Assembly (NCBI RefSeq): GCF_003367245.1
Contig: NZ_QRGR01000038.1
Location: 1 to 56,067, forward strand
DNA: 56,067 nucleotides
Reading direction: 5' to 3'
DNA from: Pontibacter diazotrophicus
GTDB taxonomy: Bacteria > Bacteroidota > Bacteroidia > Cytophagales > Hymenobacteraceae
The notes beneath the pieces were generated by a model, which did no database searches, was not told where the DNA came from, and saw only the letters and a list, made by a program, of their open reading frames with translations. A program made the position numbers and the translations under genes. Within the stretch, counting starts at the first letter, position 1. Each line of letters starts with the position of its first letter. Shown here one piece after another: positions 34,364 through 42,904 of the stretch.

Positions 34364-35401
34364 TTACTGCTCCTGCGGCTGCTGGATTTGTTGCTGCTCT
34401 AACTGCTGCTGTTCCTGCAACTCCTCCTGTTGTCTCGCTTCATCTCTTGCTCTTCTTCTGAAGAAACCTCTGAACAGGATGTTGCTTTGGAGGGCCTCCA
34501 TGTTCTCGTCGAATTTCTCTGTGCTAGTCTCGAGGTTCTGCATCGTGCTCTTCAGGTTGCGGGCAAAATCCTCATCGCTCAGCAGTACACCCACCGCGTT
34601 GCTCTCATTGTTCAGCCTGTTGCTGGTTTCCCGGAGGTTCTCTGCCAAAGCTGCTGCGGAGGTGGTCGCTTCTTCCAGTTGGGCCATAGACCTTCTTATC
34701 TGAGCGTAAACAGCTGTGTCTGTCAACACCTCATCTGCCAGGCCACCAGGCGTGTTCAGCTTAGAGGTAAACTGGGTTAGCTCCCGCGATGCGCCCGCCG
34801 CGTTACGGGAAGTCTGCTGCAGGTTGTTTACCATGGCTTCAAAATCCTCTGCCATGGTAGAGTCTGTTAATAGCTTACCAATGGTGCCTTCACCCTGTAC
34901 TATCCTGGAAGTTAACTGCTTTAGATCACCCGTTATTTCTACCAGGTTCTCGTTGTTTCGCTGTAGCGTCTCCATCAGGTCATCTGTGTTCAGCGGGTTT
35001 ACGGCTGCAATTCTGTCCCCATCTTCTACGGGAGGCGCTTCCTGGGTGCCGCCTTCCAGCACGACGTTTTTATTTCCGATAAAGCTCTCAGAGCTGATTC
35101 TGGCTATGGCGTTTTTGCGGATGTATTGCTGTGTGTTTTCTTCCACGCTGATGGTCACCAGCACCTGCGATTCGCCAAACAACTGAATGCTTCTGACGGT
35201 GCCTATCTTCACTCCTGAAAACCAGACGTTGTTCCCGGTTCTCAGGCCACCTACGTCATCGAAAACGGCATTCAGTGATATTGTGCTGATAAAGCGCTTT
35301 TGCTGGCCAGCCAGTGTAAAAATTGCGGCCACCAGGATCACGATACCCAGAAACACGAAAATGCCTACTATTACGCCTCGTTTATTGTCTGCAGTGCTCA
35401 T
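34364..35401 (-). CDS. mlaD: MlaD/MCE family lipid-transport protein
   Basis: A 345-residue protein with one N-terminal membrane helix (GIFVFLGIVILVAAIFTL) and an MCE domain at about 38-115 (DDVGGLRTGNNVWFSGVKIG). A long coiled coil follows, which could form a tunnel across the periplasm. The tail is Gln/Glu-rich. It is the substrate-binding part of an Mla-type phospholipid transporter between inner and outer membranes. The mlaF stop touches its ATG directly. Confidence 0.88.
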   Translation of the reverse strand: MSTADNKRGVIVGIFVFLGIVILVAAIFTLAGQQKRFISTISLNAVFDDVGGLRTGNNVWFSGVKIGTVRSIQLFGESQVLVTISVEENTQQYIRKNAIARISSESFIGNKNVVLEGGTQEAPPVEDGDRIAAVNPLNTDDLMETLQRNNENLVEITGDLKQLTSRIVQGEGTIGKLLTDSTMAEDFEAMVNNLQQTSRNAAGASRELTQFTSKLNTPGGLADEVLTDTAVYAQIRRSMAQLEEATTSAAALAENLRETSNRLNNESNAVGVLLSDEDFARNLKSTMQNLETSTEKFDENMEALQSNILFRGFFRRRARDEARQQEELQEQQQLEQQQIQQPQEQ

Positions 35402-36181
35402 TTATTCTGAAAAGTTGTAATTGTAAAATGCTTGAACTCGCTCGTCGTCCGTAGCGAAAACTTCTTCAAAAGTGCCTTCCCGCTTAAACTCTCCATCCAG
35501 CAGCATCACCAGGCGGTCACCTACTGCCCGGGCGCAGGTAAGGTCATGCGTAATAATAATAGAGGAGGTGTTAAACCGCCGCTGCACTTCATTTATAAGG
35601 TTGTTAATCTCAATACACGTAATGGGGTCCAGACCTGCCGTCGGCTCATCATACAGCATAATGTCAGGGCGCAGGATGAGGGTGCGTGCGATACCGATGC
35701 GCTTGCGCTGCCCGCCGGAAAGCTCTGAGGGCATCTGGTTAATGGCATTCCTTAGTCCCACCGCTTCCAGTACTACATCTATAAGTTTATCCCGTTCGGC
35801 CTGCGTCATGTCTTTGGCATGCCGTACCAGGGGGAATTCCAGGTTCTCCTTCACTGTCATACTGTCGTAAAGGGCACTGTTCTGAAAAGAGAAGCCGATT
35901 TTAAGCCGCAGCTTGTCCATTTCTTTGGGAGTAATGCAGCAGACGTCCTCCCCCAGGACGTTCACTTCCCCGGCATCTGCCGTTAATAAACCTGAAATAA
36001 TCTTAATAAGTACGGATTTGCCTGTTCCTGAACGGCCCAGCACAACCAGGTTCTCGCCTTTGTAAAGGTCCATGTCTACTCCCCTCAAGATTACATTATC
36101 ATCAAACGCTTTTTTTAGCCCCCTGATAAAGATAACCTTCTGGCTTCTGTCGATATTCGGATTTAGTTCTTTCTCTGTCAT
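35402..36181 (-). CDS. mlaF: MlaF-type ABC transporter ATPase
   Basis: A 259-residue ATP-binding subunit. Walker A is LGRSGTGKSVLIK, the Q-loop SFQNSALYDSMTV, the signature LSGGQRKRIGIARTL, Walker B ILRPDIMLYDEPTAGLD, and the switch His lies in SIIITHD. The TAG-LD form and context with mlaE and mlaD mark it as the ATPase of the phospholipid transporter. It starts 3 bases after mlaE. Confidence 0.93.
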   Translation of the reverse strand: MTEKELNPNIDRSQKVIFIRGLKKAFDDNVILRGVDMDLYKGENLVVLGRSGTGKSVLIKIISGLLTADAGEVNVLGEDVCCITPKEMDKLRLKIGFSFQNSALYDSMTVKENLEFPLVRHAKDMTQAERDKLIDVVLEAVGLRNAINQMPSELSGGQRKRIGIARTLILRPDIMLYDEPTAGLDPITCIEINNLINEVQRRFNTSSIIITHDLTCARAVGDRLVMLLDGEFKREGTFEEVFATDDERVQAFYNYNFSE

Positions 36182-36184
36182 GGT

Positions 36185-37003
36185 TTACATTCCCCGAATA
36201 GCGTTTATTACCTGCATTACTAAAAGCTCTTCGATAAAGAGCAGGAACATGGCCGTCACCACAGAGGTGTTCGCTGCCTTTCCTACGCCTTCTGTCCCTT
36301 TAGAAGAATAAAACCCTTTGTAGCAGCCAACCATACCTATCGTATACCCGAACAACACTGATTTTACAGATGCAGCAATAATATCCAGGAAAGTGATGGC
36401 GTCAAATACCTGATTGAAGAAAGTGACTATCGTTGTCTGCTCAACCTGGTGCACATTCAGGTAACCACCCAGCAAGGAGACCAGCGTGGTATACATGGTG
36501 AGCGCCGGAATCATGAAAGTGGTGGCCAGCACCCGGCTAACTACCAAAAACTTAAAGGGATTAGTAGCCGACACCTCCATGGCATCTATCTGTTCGGTCA
36601 CGCGCATGGAGCCCAATTCCGCTCCAATGCTGGATCCCACCCTGCCGGCAGCGATAATGGCCGTTACCAACGGCCCGATGGCCCTTATGATCGCAACCGA
36701 AATGAGCGCCGGCAACAGAGACGTGGCTCCGAAATCCTGTAGCGACGGCCTTGACTGGTTGGTGAATACAATACCGATGATGAAACCAGTGATTGAGATC
36801 AGCGGCAGCGAACGGACTCCTACCTCATAACACTGCTTAATGATTTCCTTGAATTCATAAGGAGGGAAAAAAACCTCCTTGAAAAATCGGACATTGAAAG
36901 CAAAAACCCGGTGGATTTCCAGGAAAATGCGGTCTACTCTTCTGGAAATTAAGTGGCTGCGCGTTCGGGTGCTATTTTCTGTCTTATTATTGCTTTGATC
37001 CAT
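36185..37003 (-). CDS. mlaE: MlaE-type permease
   Basis: A 272-residue inner-membrane protein with five to six helices. It carries the MlaE family stretch AAGRVGSSIGAELGSMRVTEQIDAMEV and YEVGVRSLPLISITGFIIG. It is the first gene of the minus-strand mlaE-mlaF-mlaD operon, whose genes are almost contiguous. Its promoter should lie in the following 690-base gap. Confidence 0.93.
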   Translation of the reverse strand: MDQSNNKTENSTRTRSHLISRRVDRIFLEIHRVFAFNVRFFKEVFFPPYEFKEIIKQCYEVGVRSLPLISITGFIIGIVFTNQSRPSLQDFGATSLLPALISVAIIRAIGPLVTAIIAAGRVGSSIGAELGSMRVTEQIDAMEVSATNPFKFLVVSRVLATTFMIPALTMYTTLVSLLGGYLNVHQVEQTTIVTFFNQVFDAITFLDIIAASVKSVLFGYTIGMVGCYKGFYSSKGTEGVGKAANTSVVTAMFLLFIEELLVMQVINAIRGM

Positions 37004-37470
37004 TTAGCTGTCTTGTGAAAACCGGTTTTATCAGATTTTACTGAAACCAGTCAATAGGTATACTCTTCCAAAAGACTTACCTCCACATACGACGCGAGCG
37101 AAGGGCAGGGTTTGAAAGATACCGGCTGATTATGAAATAGCGTAAAAGTAATAGAAATTTATCTATGGCTGAAATGATAGCGGGAAAAGCCGACAATGTA
37201 ATTCAAAAGTTTTGTTTCTACCAAACCTAACGTATGCATTGCCTTGATGTTACCTGCATGGTGCGGTATAAACCAGTTTTTCAAGAAAGGGCGCTAGCTT
37301 ATTGTTTATAGCTGATGAACCGTAAAGTTTGGGTGTTGGTTGGCTACAGCAAATTATAGCTGTCACACAGACCAATGGCCAATAGATGTACCCTCGGTTT
37401 GCCAGATTTGGAAGCATGGAAGGGTAGGAGCTGTATTGAACAGGTGATTTCAAATGTGACGGTACGCCAG
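37004..37470. other. Intergenic gap between mlaE and the nested palindromes
   Basis: No gene I can support. Open frames here lack protein-like composition. The mlaE promoter is expected just right of 37003, but I did not find a convincing TTTG/TAnnTTTG pair. Confidence 0.4.
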
Positions 37471-37626
37471 AGTCCCAGCGGGACGACCTGTTGATAGAAA
37501 AAATGAGTCTCACTGTTCTTTAGCTCCAGCGGAGCGGCCTGTTGGGGATATGTTTACAGGCCGCTCCGCTGGAGCTAAGGGTGGTTTCTGGCCATCGGGC
37601 TATTAACAGGTCGTCCCGCCGGGACT
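37471..37626. repeat. Two nested REP-like palindromes
   Basis: Inner arms at 37520-37542 and 37556-37578 are perfect 23-bp reverse complements (TTAGCTCCAGCGGAGCGG...). Outer arms at 37471-37492 and 37605-37626 are 22 bp with one mismatch (AGTCCCAGCGGGACGACC...). Both arm types have the same layout: a short GC palindrome (CTCCAGCGGAG, or GTCCCAGCGGGAC) followed by GGCCTGTT or GACCTGTT. The element thus looks like one REP family inside a sister family. Confidence 0.75.
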
Positions 37627-37691
37627 TAAAACAAACTATAAACTGGTGTTGCGTAACCTCAGTTTATAATATAAAAGTTGTTTTTTGTGAA

Positions 37692-38264
37692 CTATTTGCC
37701 AGCCAGCCGCTCCGGGTTATCTGTCAGGAAGGCCTTCCAGGACTTGCCACCCTGCTTGGCGTTGTTCCCTTTCTGGTAGTGGTGGCATAAAGCCACACCC
37801 AGGGCATCGGTTGCGTCGAGGAGCTTTGGGGCATCCTGTATCTTGAGGATCTGCATCAGCATACTGGCCACCTGCTCTTTTGAGGCGTTACCGTTGCCCG
37901 TAATAGACTGCTTTATTTTTTTTGGGGCGTACTCCACATATGGGATGTCGCGGGAGAGGGCAGCGGCAATGGCAACGCCCTGTGCCCGACCCAACTTCAG
38001 CATACTTTGTACGTTTGTGCCATAGAAAGGCGACTCAATAGCCAGCTCGTCGGGGAGGTACTCGTCGATGAGCTGTATCATGCGGTCAAAAATTTTCTTT
38101 AACTTGATGGCGTGATTACTATAGCTCTTCAGGTGGATAACACCGTACTGTACCACCTGCACCTTGGAACCTGTCACCTCAATAAGGGCATAGCCCATTA
38201 CTTGTGTGCCGGGGTCAATGCCAAGAATAAACTTGTTAGGGGGTAGTGCGGAAGAGTAAGCCAT
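37692..38264 (-). CDS. ruvC: Holliday junction resolvase RuvC
   Basis: A 190-residue endonuclease that cuts Holliday junctions with RuvAB. The acidic catalytic residues lie in ILGIDPGTQVMGYA (Asp), LAIESPFYGTNVQ (Glu) and LLDATDALGVALCHH (two Asp). The C-terminal 20 residues are a basic tail. Divergent from the following membrane protein gene with 25 bases between. Confidence 0.96.
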   Translation of the reverse strand: MAYSSALPPNKFILGIDPGTQVMGYALIEVTGSKVQVVQYGVIHLKSYSNHAIKLKKIFDRMIQLIDEYLPDELAIESPFYGTNVQSMLKLGRAQGVAIAAALSRDIPYVEYAPKKIKQSITGNGNASKEQVASMLMQILKIQDAPKLLDATDALGVALCHHYQKGNNAKQGGKSWKAFLTDNPERLAGK

Positions 38265-38289
38265 AGGTCTGCAAAATTAAAACATTATC

Positions 38290-39279
38290 TTGAACATCAA
38301 TCGCAATAAAAAATTCCTTTTGCTCATAGGTAAGGCGCTGGTCGTGCTGCTGACGTTCTACCTGCTCTATTATACCGTCTTCACTGCTCCGGACGCCTTC
38401 CTGACATGGGGCAGCATCCTGCGGAATGCATGGCAGAGCCCGCTTCGCTTTATAGTAGTGCTTTCGGCTGTTCTGATACCATTAAACTGGGGGTTTGAGG
38501 CCAGAAAGTGGCAGCTGCTGGGGCAGAAAATCGAGCGGATGTCTTTCCTGCGGGCTTACCGCGCTGTGATGGTGGGGCTCACCCTGGGCTTCATTACTCC
38601 GAATCGCCTCGGCGACTATGCCGGGCGTGTGCTGGAGCTAAAGAGCCAGGAGCGCTTAGGAGCAATCGGCGCCATCTTTATAGGCAGGTTTTGCCAGTTA
38701 GTAGCTACGATTCTGGCGGGTTCGCTAGGTCTGGTGTACTTCATCTTTCACTTTTACTGGATGAAGTATCCCGCTGTTTCCTTGAGTGTTATGTTCCTGT
38801 TGATGGGGCTGAATGTAGCTGTGATGCTCCTGTTGTACAATGCAAGTGCCATGGTGGCTGTAGTGGCATCTATCAGGCCATTGCAGAAGTTTGTGAGATA
38901 TATTGAGGTGATGTCAGACTACAGTACGCCGGAAATGACGCGGGTGCTGCTGCTTTCGCTGGGCCGCTATTTCGTGTTCCTGCTACAGTTTGTTCTCCTG
39001 CTGGTGCTGTTCGGGGTGCACCTGAGCCCGCTGGAATATATCAGCGGCGTGTCCGGCACCTTCTTCCTCAAATCTGTGGTGCCCTCCGTTAGCCTGCTTT
39101 CTGACCTGGGGGTGCGGGAGCTGTCAGCCATGTACCTGTTTGGGTTATTGGGGCAGGTGCGCCTGCAGGTGCTTAGTGCCAGCCTTAGCCTCTGGCTGCT
39201 GAACATAGCGGTGCCAAGTGCGGTAGGGCTGGTGTTCGTGCTGCGCCTCCGGTTAACGAAGAAGGGAGTGGCGGCATGA
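38290..39279 (+). CDS. Lysylphosphatidylglycerol synthase-like membrane protein (UPF0104 type)
   Basis: A 329-residue protein with about eight transmembrane helices, using a TTG start (38290). It carries family segments LNWGFEARKWQLLG, GLTLGFITPNRLGDYAGRV and SLLSDLGVRELSA, as in the membrane half of LPG synthases and related putative flippases. No lysyl-transferase domain is present. Its stop overlaps the glycosyltransferase start (39276), so they are co-translated; a role in membrane lipid or glycan modification is inferred. Confidence 0.8.
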   Translation: MNINRNKKFLLLIGKALVVLLTFYLLYYTVFTAPDAFLTWGSILRNAWQSPLRFIVVLSAVLIPLNWGFEARKWQLLGQKIERMSFLRAYRAVMVGLTLGFITPNRLGDYAGRVLELKSQERLGAIGAIFIGRFCQLVATILAGSLGLVYFIFHFYWMKYPAVSLSVMFLLMGLNVAVMLLLYNASAMVAVVASIRPLQKFVRYIEVMSDYSTPEMTRVLLLSLGRYFVFLLQFVLLLVLFGVHLSPLEYISGVSGTFFLKSVVPSVSLLSDLGVRELSAMYLFGLLGQVRLQVLSASLSLWLLNIAVPSAVGLVFVLRLRLTKKGVAA

Positions 39280-40409
39280 TTTGGTTGCTCGCTGTTGCCT
39301 TGCTGTCTTACGCCTGGATTATCCTGCGCCGCTGGGATGCCTGGCAGGACTTGCCGGTCTCTGATGCTCCTGTCGGCTATATCCCGGATGTCAGGCTCTC
39401 TGTTATCATACCTGTCCGAAACGAGGCGAAGAACATCCTGCTGCTGTTGCAGGACCTGGAGGCCCAGCAGTATCCGAAAGAGCTGCTGGAGGTGCTGGTT
39501 GTGGACGACCATTCAGAGGATAATACAGTTGAACTTATAAATGAATACAAAGCAGGTTCCACAATGAGTATCAGGCTGCTGCAGCTTAAGGATTACCCTG
39601 CCATGCAACTGAAGAAAGCCGGGGTGCAGAAAGGGGTGGAGCTGGCACAGGGAGAGCTGCTGGTGCTGACCGACGGCGACTGCCGGGTGGGCCCGGAGTG
39701 GCTGCGGCAGTATGCTTACGTGTACCGGATGCAGCAACCTTACTTCATCAGCGGACCTGTAAGCTTCCACCAAACCCATTCAGTATTCGAGAAGATGCAG
39801 CTGGTGGAGTTCTCCAGCCTTATCGGGATAGGCGGGGCCTCTATTGGCGTGGGAGAGCCCAACATGTGCAACGGGGCCAACCTGGCCTACCGCAAGGATA
39901 TATTCGATAGTGTGGCGGGCTTTGCCGGCAACGAAGGCATCGCCAGCGGCGACGATGAATTCCTGCTGCATAAGGTGCATGAGCAGTATCCGGGTAGAGT
40001 AGCCTTTCTGAAGAATCATAAAGCAATAGTATATACATCAGCATGCAAAACACTGATTTCCTTTGTATATCAGCGGGTGAGGTGGGCCAGTAAATGGAAG
40101 TCGTATCAAAGCCTGCCGGTGCAGTTGATTGCCGTAGTCGTGTTTCTGGTCAACTTCCTGCTGTTCCTGACTATCCCCCTCGTTATAACCGGCAGCCTCT
40201 CCTTATGGGTTTTTATAGGGGCATACGTTGCCAAATTTGCAGTTGATTTCTTATTTTTAAAACGCGTACTCGGCTTCTTAGGAAAACGAAGGTACCTGTG
40301 GTACATGCTGCCGCTGCAGCTGGTGTACGTGCCCTACGTGGTATTTACCGGTACCTGTGGCTTGCTGGGCCGCTACCGCTGGAAAGGAAGAATAATCCAT
40401 AACTCATGA
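39276..40409 (+). CDS. Family 2 glycosyltransferase, membrane-anchored
   Basis: A 377-residue protein. One N-terminal helix precedes a GT-A domain (LSVIIPVRNEAKNI, VLVVDDHSEDNT, LVLTDGDCRVGPEW with a DxD motif, SGDDEFLL, and QRVRWASKWKSY). Three C-terminal helices follow. It resembles processive or lipid-linked GT2 enzymes; the sugar is unknown. It overlaps both neighbours by 4 bases, so the three genes are tightly coupled. Confidence 0.88.
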   Translation: MIWLLAVALLSYAWIILRRWDAWQDLPVSDAPVGYIPDVRLSVIIPVRNEAKNILLLLQDLEAQQYPKELLEVLVVDDHSEDNTVELINEYKAGSTMSIRLLQLKDYPAMQLKKAGVQKGVELAQGELLVLTDGDCRVGPEWLRQYAYVYRMQQPYFISGPVSFHQTHSVFEKMQLVEFSSLIGIGGASIGVGEPNMCNGANLAYRKDIFDSVAGFAGNEGIASGDDEFLLHKVHEQYPGRVAFLKNHKAIVYTSACKTLISFVYQRVRWASKWKSYQSLPVQLIAVVVFLVNFLLFLTIPLVITGSLSLWVFIGAYVAKFAVDFLFLKRVLGFLGKRRYLWYMLPLQLVYVPYVVFTGTCGLLGRYRWKGRIIHNS

Positions 40410-40663
40410 GTGATAACGAATTCGACGTACTGGACGAACTGTATTTTGTAGTGTCTTTCCCTGATCTCAGAAGCACCCTCTCCCTTACTGACGAGGAGCT
40501 TTGCGCGGCGCTGGAGTCGCTCATCAGGCAGGGCTATGTCAAGATACTTTACCCTGATCAGGATACAGAGCATGAATATAATGCGGCAAGCTTCGGGCAG
40601 CATTGCCAGGATTACTATTTTCTGGCGACCAAGGCAGGTCTGGTTATGCACAACTCTATTTAA
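40406..40663 (+). CDS. Small hypothetical protein, coupled to the glycosyltransferase
   Basis: An 85-residue acidic protein. The middle (TLSLTDEELCAALESLIRQGYVKIL) looks like a winged-helix fragment. No name can be given. The ATG overlaps the glycosyltransferase stop (ATGA), which supports it being a real gene in this operon. Confidence 0.6.
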   Translation: MSDNEFDVLDELYFVVSFPDLRSTLSLTDEELCAALESLIRQGYVKILYPDQDTEHEYNAASFGQHCQDYYFLATKAGLVMHNSI

Positions 40664-40935
40664 AGCTCAATTCCTGGCACAGGCAAGGCTGATGAACCCA
40701 GTACTTCTTGTACAAGTTCTGGCCATGGAGGAGCATTTTCAAGGCCTCAGGCGCTCAGTTGCAGTTAAAATTGGATCTGTTTGAACGAAGCAGGAAGGTT
40801 TTTACCCGTTTGATGCCGGGGCTAATCTTTTTTTAGTAGTTTTACCGGGTATATACATCAGTAGAATGGTTGTGGCTTAGAGCAATTTAAGCTGTGGCCT
40901 CCGCGATACGTATGATTCAAAAATCACGAGTTCAA

Positions 40936-42159
40936 ATGCCTGATATCACTACACCGAATACACAGCAGGAACTGAATCTGAAGAAATTGGAGCTTTCGGC
41001 TCTTCTTGAAATCACGCAGGCTATTAACGATAACCTGCCGGAGCCGGCGCTGTACAAGATCTATCGGTTTACGCTGCTGGCACAGCTACAGATCAGCCGC
41101 CTGGTGCTCTTTGTACACGATGAGAGCTGGGAGTGTAAGGTGTGCTTCGGTACCGAGCAGGATTTCACCAAACAGCAGCTTCCGGATGCCATCCAGAATA
41201 TCAGAGAGATAACAAAGACGGCTAAGCTGCATGTAGATAAGAAGTGGCGCACCTTTGACATCGTGATTCCGATTGTGCACAACGGCAAAGTGCTGGCCTT
41301 TGTGATGATAGGGAAAATTCAGCCTTACTACCATAATCTGGGTGCCCTTGGCTTTGTGCAGACGGTGAGTAACATTATGCTGGTGGCCATCGAGAACCAC
41401 AAGATGGCGCGGCAACGGCTGGCGCAGGAGTCTATCCGGAGGGAGATTGAGATTGCCCGGGAGGTACAGACGATGCTGTTCCCGAAGTCGCTGCCGAACG
41501 ATACCGACGTAGCCATACATGCCAGTTATATACCCCATTCTTCTATCGGGGGCGATTACTACGATTATATTGAAATAGATCAGGACCAGTTCCTGTTTTG
41601 CGTGGCCGATGTGTCGGGGAAAGGGGTGCCTGCCTCCCTGCTGATGTCGAACTTCCAGGCTGGTCTGCGGACCATACTCCGGCAGACCTCGGATTTGAAT
41701 ACGGTGGTGGCAGAGCTCAACAACCTGATTTACCGCAACGCGATTGCCGAAAAGTTCATCACCACTTTTCTAGCGCTTTACAACCGGCAGACCCGCGAGC
41801 TTACCTATGTGAATGCCGGCCACAACTCACCCATTCTGCTGTACGAGAACAACTCACACCTGCTCCTGAACGAGGGCTGTACGATGCTGGGTGTATTCGA
41901 TGTGCTGCCGTTTATGTCAGTAGCCAAGGTAACGGTGCCTAAAAATGCGGTACTGCTCTGCTATACTGACGGCCTGACGGAGGTTTTTGATGAGGACGAG
42001 GCGGAATTTGGTATTGAGGGCACTATTGAATTTCTGAAGCGGAACCGCTTCTTGAGCTCTAAAATGATGCACCTGCAACTGCTCCGCGAAATAAACCTCT
42101 ACAACGAAGAGGTCAGCTTCAACGACGACATCACGCTGCTCTCCTGCCGGTTTAAGTAA
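40936..42159 (+). CDS. PP2C-type (SpoIIE) serine phosphatase with GAF-like N-domain
   Basis: About 407 residues from ATG 40936 (GTG 40894 and ATG 40912 are alternatives). The first 190 residues look GAF-like and cytoplasmic; a coiled linker (EIEIAREVQTMLFPKSLP) leads to the SpoIIE domain. Metal-binding acidic residues fall in IGGDYYDYIEI, VADVSGKGVPASLLMS, LCYTDGLTEVFD and FNDDITLLSC. Such phosphatases act in partner-switch pathways on anti-anti-sigma proteins, but no such partner lies in this window. Confidence 0.9.
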   Translation: MPDITTPNTQQELNLKKLELSALLEITQAINDNLPEPALYKIYRFTLLAQLQISRLVLFVHDESWECKVCFGTEQDFTKQQLPDAIQNIREITKTAKLHVDKKWRTFDIVIPIVHNGKVLAFVMIGKIQPYYHNLGALGFVQTVSNIMLVAIENHKMARQRLAQESIRREIEIAREVQTMLFPKSLPNDTDVAIHASYIPHSSIGGDYYDYIEIDQDQFLFCVADVSGKGVPASLLMSNFQAGLRTILRQTSDLNTVVAELNNLIYRNAIAEKFITTFLALYNRQTRELTYVNAGHNSPILLYENNSHLLLNEGCTMLGVFDVLPFMSVAKVTVPKNAVLLCYTDGLTEVFDEDEAEFGIEGTIEFLKRNRFLSSKMMHLQLLREINLYNEEVSFNDDITLLSCRFK

Positions 42160-42179
42160 ATGACATTGTTAAATTGCTG

Positions 42180-42251
42180 GATTGTTTAATTGTTGGTTCA
42201 GCATGTTTGGGCAGAAATTACCTCTTGTCTATGAATAACAATTAAACAATC
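42180..42251. repeat. AT-rich 15-bp inverted repeat
   Basis: GATTGTTTAATTGTT (42180-42194) and its reverse complement (42237-42251) flank 42 bases between the phosphatase and deacetylase genes. Similar AT-rich stems occur at 32900-33010, suggesting a family of dispersed palindromes. Confidence 0.5.
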
Positions 42252-42271
42252 AAACCATCAACAATTAAAAC

Positions 42272-42904
42272 TTGATCCGCCTTTACAAAACGCCTTTTCT
42301 GCTGAAGAAACTGATGCCCCGCTACACCTGGCATCGGGCAGGGCAGGAGAAAAGGCTTTTCCTGACGTTTGATGATGGGCCAATTCCAGAGGTAACGCCC
42401 TGGGTGCTGGAGCAATTGGCAAAATACGGGGCAAAGGCCACGTTCTTTTGCGTGGGCGAAAACCTGGTAAAGTACCCGGAGATAGCGCAGCAGGCGCTGG
42501 CGCAGGGGCACCTGCTGGCCAACCATACCCAGCACCACCTGAAAGGCTGGAGAACACCCTGCAAGGCATACCTGCAGGACACAGCGCAGTGCCAGGAGGT
42601 GTTGGAACAGCTGCAGCCTGGGCAGCGCACAAAATACTTCCGGCCTCCTTACGGGCGCATCTCCAAAACGCAGGCAGCAGCCCTCCGGTATGAGTATGAG
42701 ATTGTTTTGTGGGATATGCTTACCAACGACTATGACGCCACCCTCTCCCCGGAAAAATGCCTGAAGATGGCGATTAAGTATACCCAAAGCGGCAGCATCA
42801 TCGTATTTCACGACAGCCTGAAAGCAAAACGTAATATGATGTATGCCCTGCCGCGCTTCCTGGAGCACTTCTCCCGGCTAGGTTATACCTTCGACACTTT
42901 ATGA
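42272..42904 (+). CDS. Polysaccharide deacetylase (NodB domain)
   Basis: About 210 residues with a TTG start at 42272, chosen because the N-terminus MIRLYKTPFLLKKL matches bacteroidal relatives; an ATG at 42314 would shorten it. NodB motifs are FLTFDDGPIPEVT, LLANHTQHHLKGW, YFRPPYGRIS, LWDMLTNDYD and SIIVFHDS. It removes acetyl groups from an N-acetylated glycan or peptidoglycan. Its stop overlaps the next glycosyltransferase (ATGA), so the two are linked in cell-envelope glycan work. Confidence 0.9.
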   Translation: MIRLYKTPFLLKKLMPRYTWHRAGQEKRLFLTFDDGPIPEVTPWVLEQLAKYGAKATFFCVGENLVKYPEIAQQALAQGHLLANHTQHHLKGWRTPCKAYLQDTAQCQEVLEQLQPGQRTKYFRPPYGRISKTQAAALRYEYEIVLWDMLTNDYDATLSPEKCLKMAIKYTQSGSIIVFHDSLKAKRNMMYALPRFLEHFSRLGYTFDTL

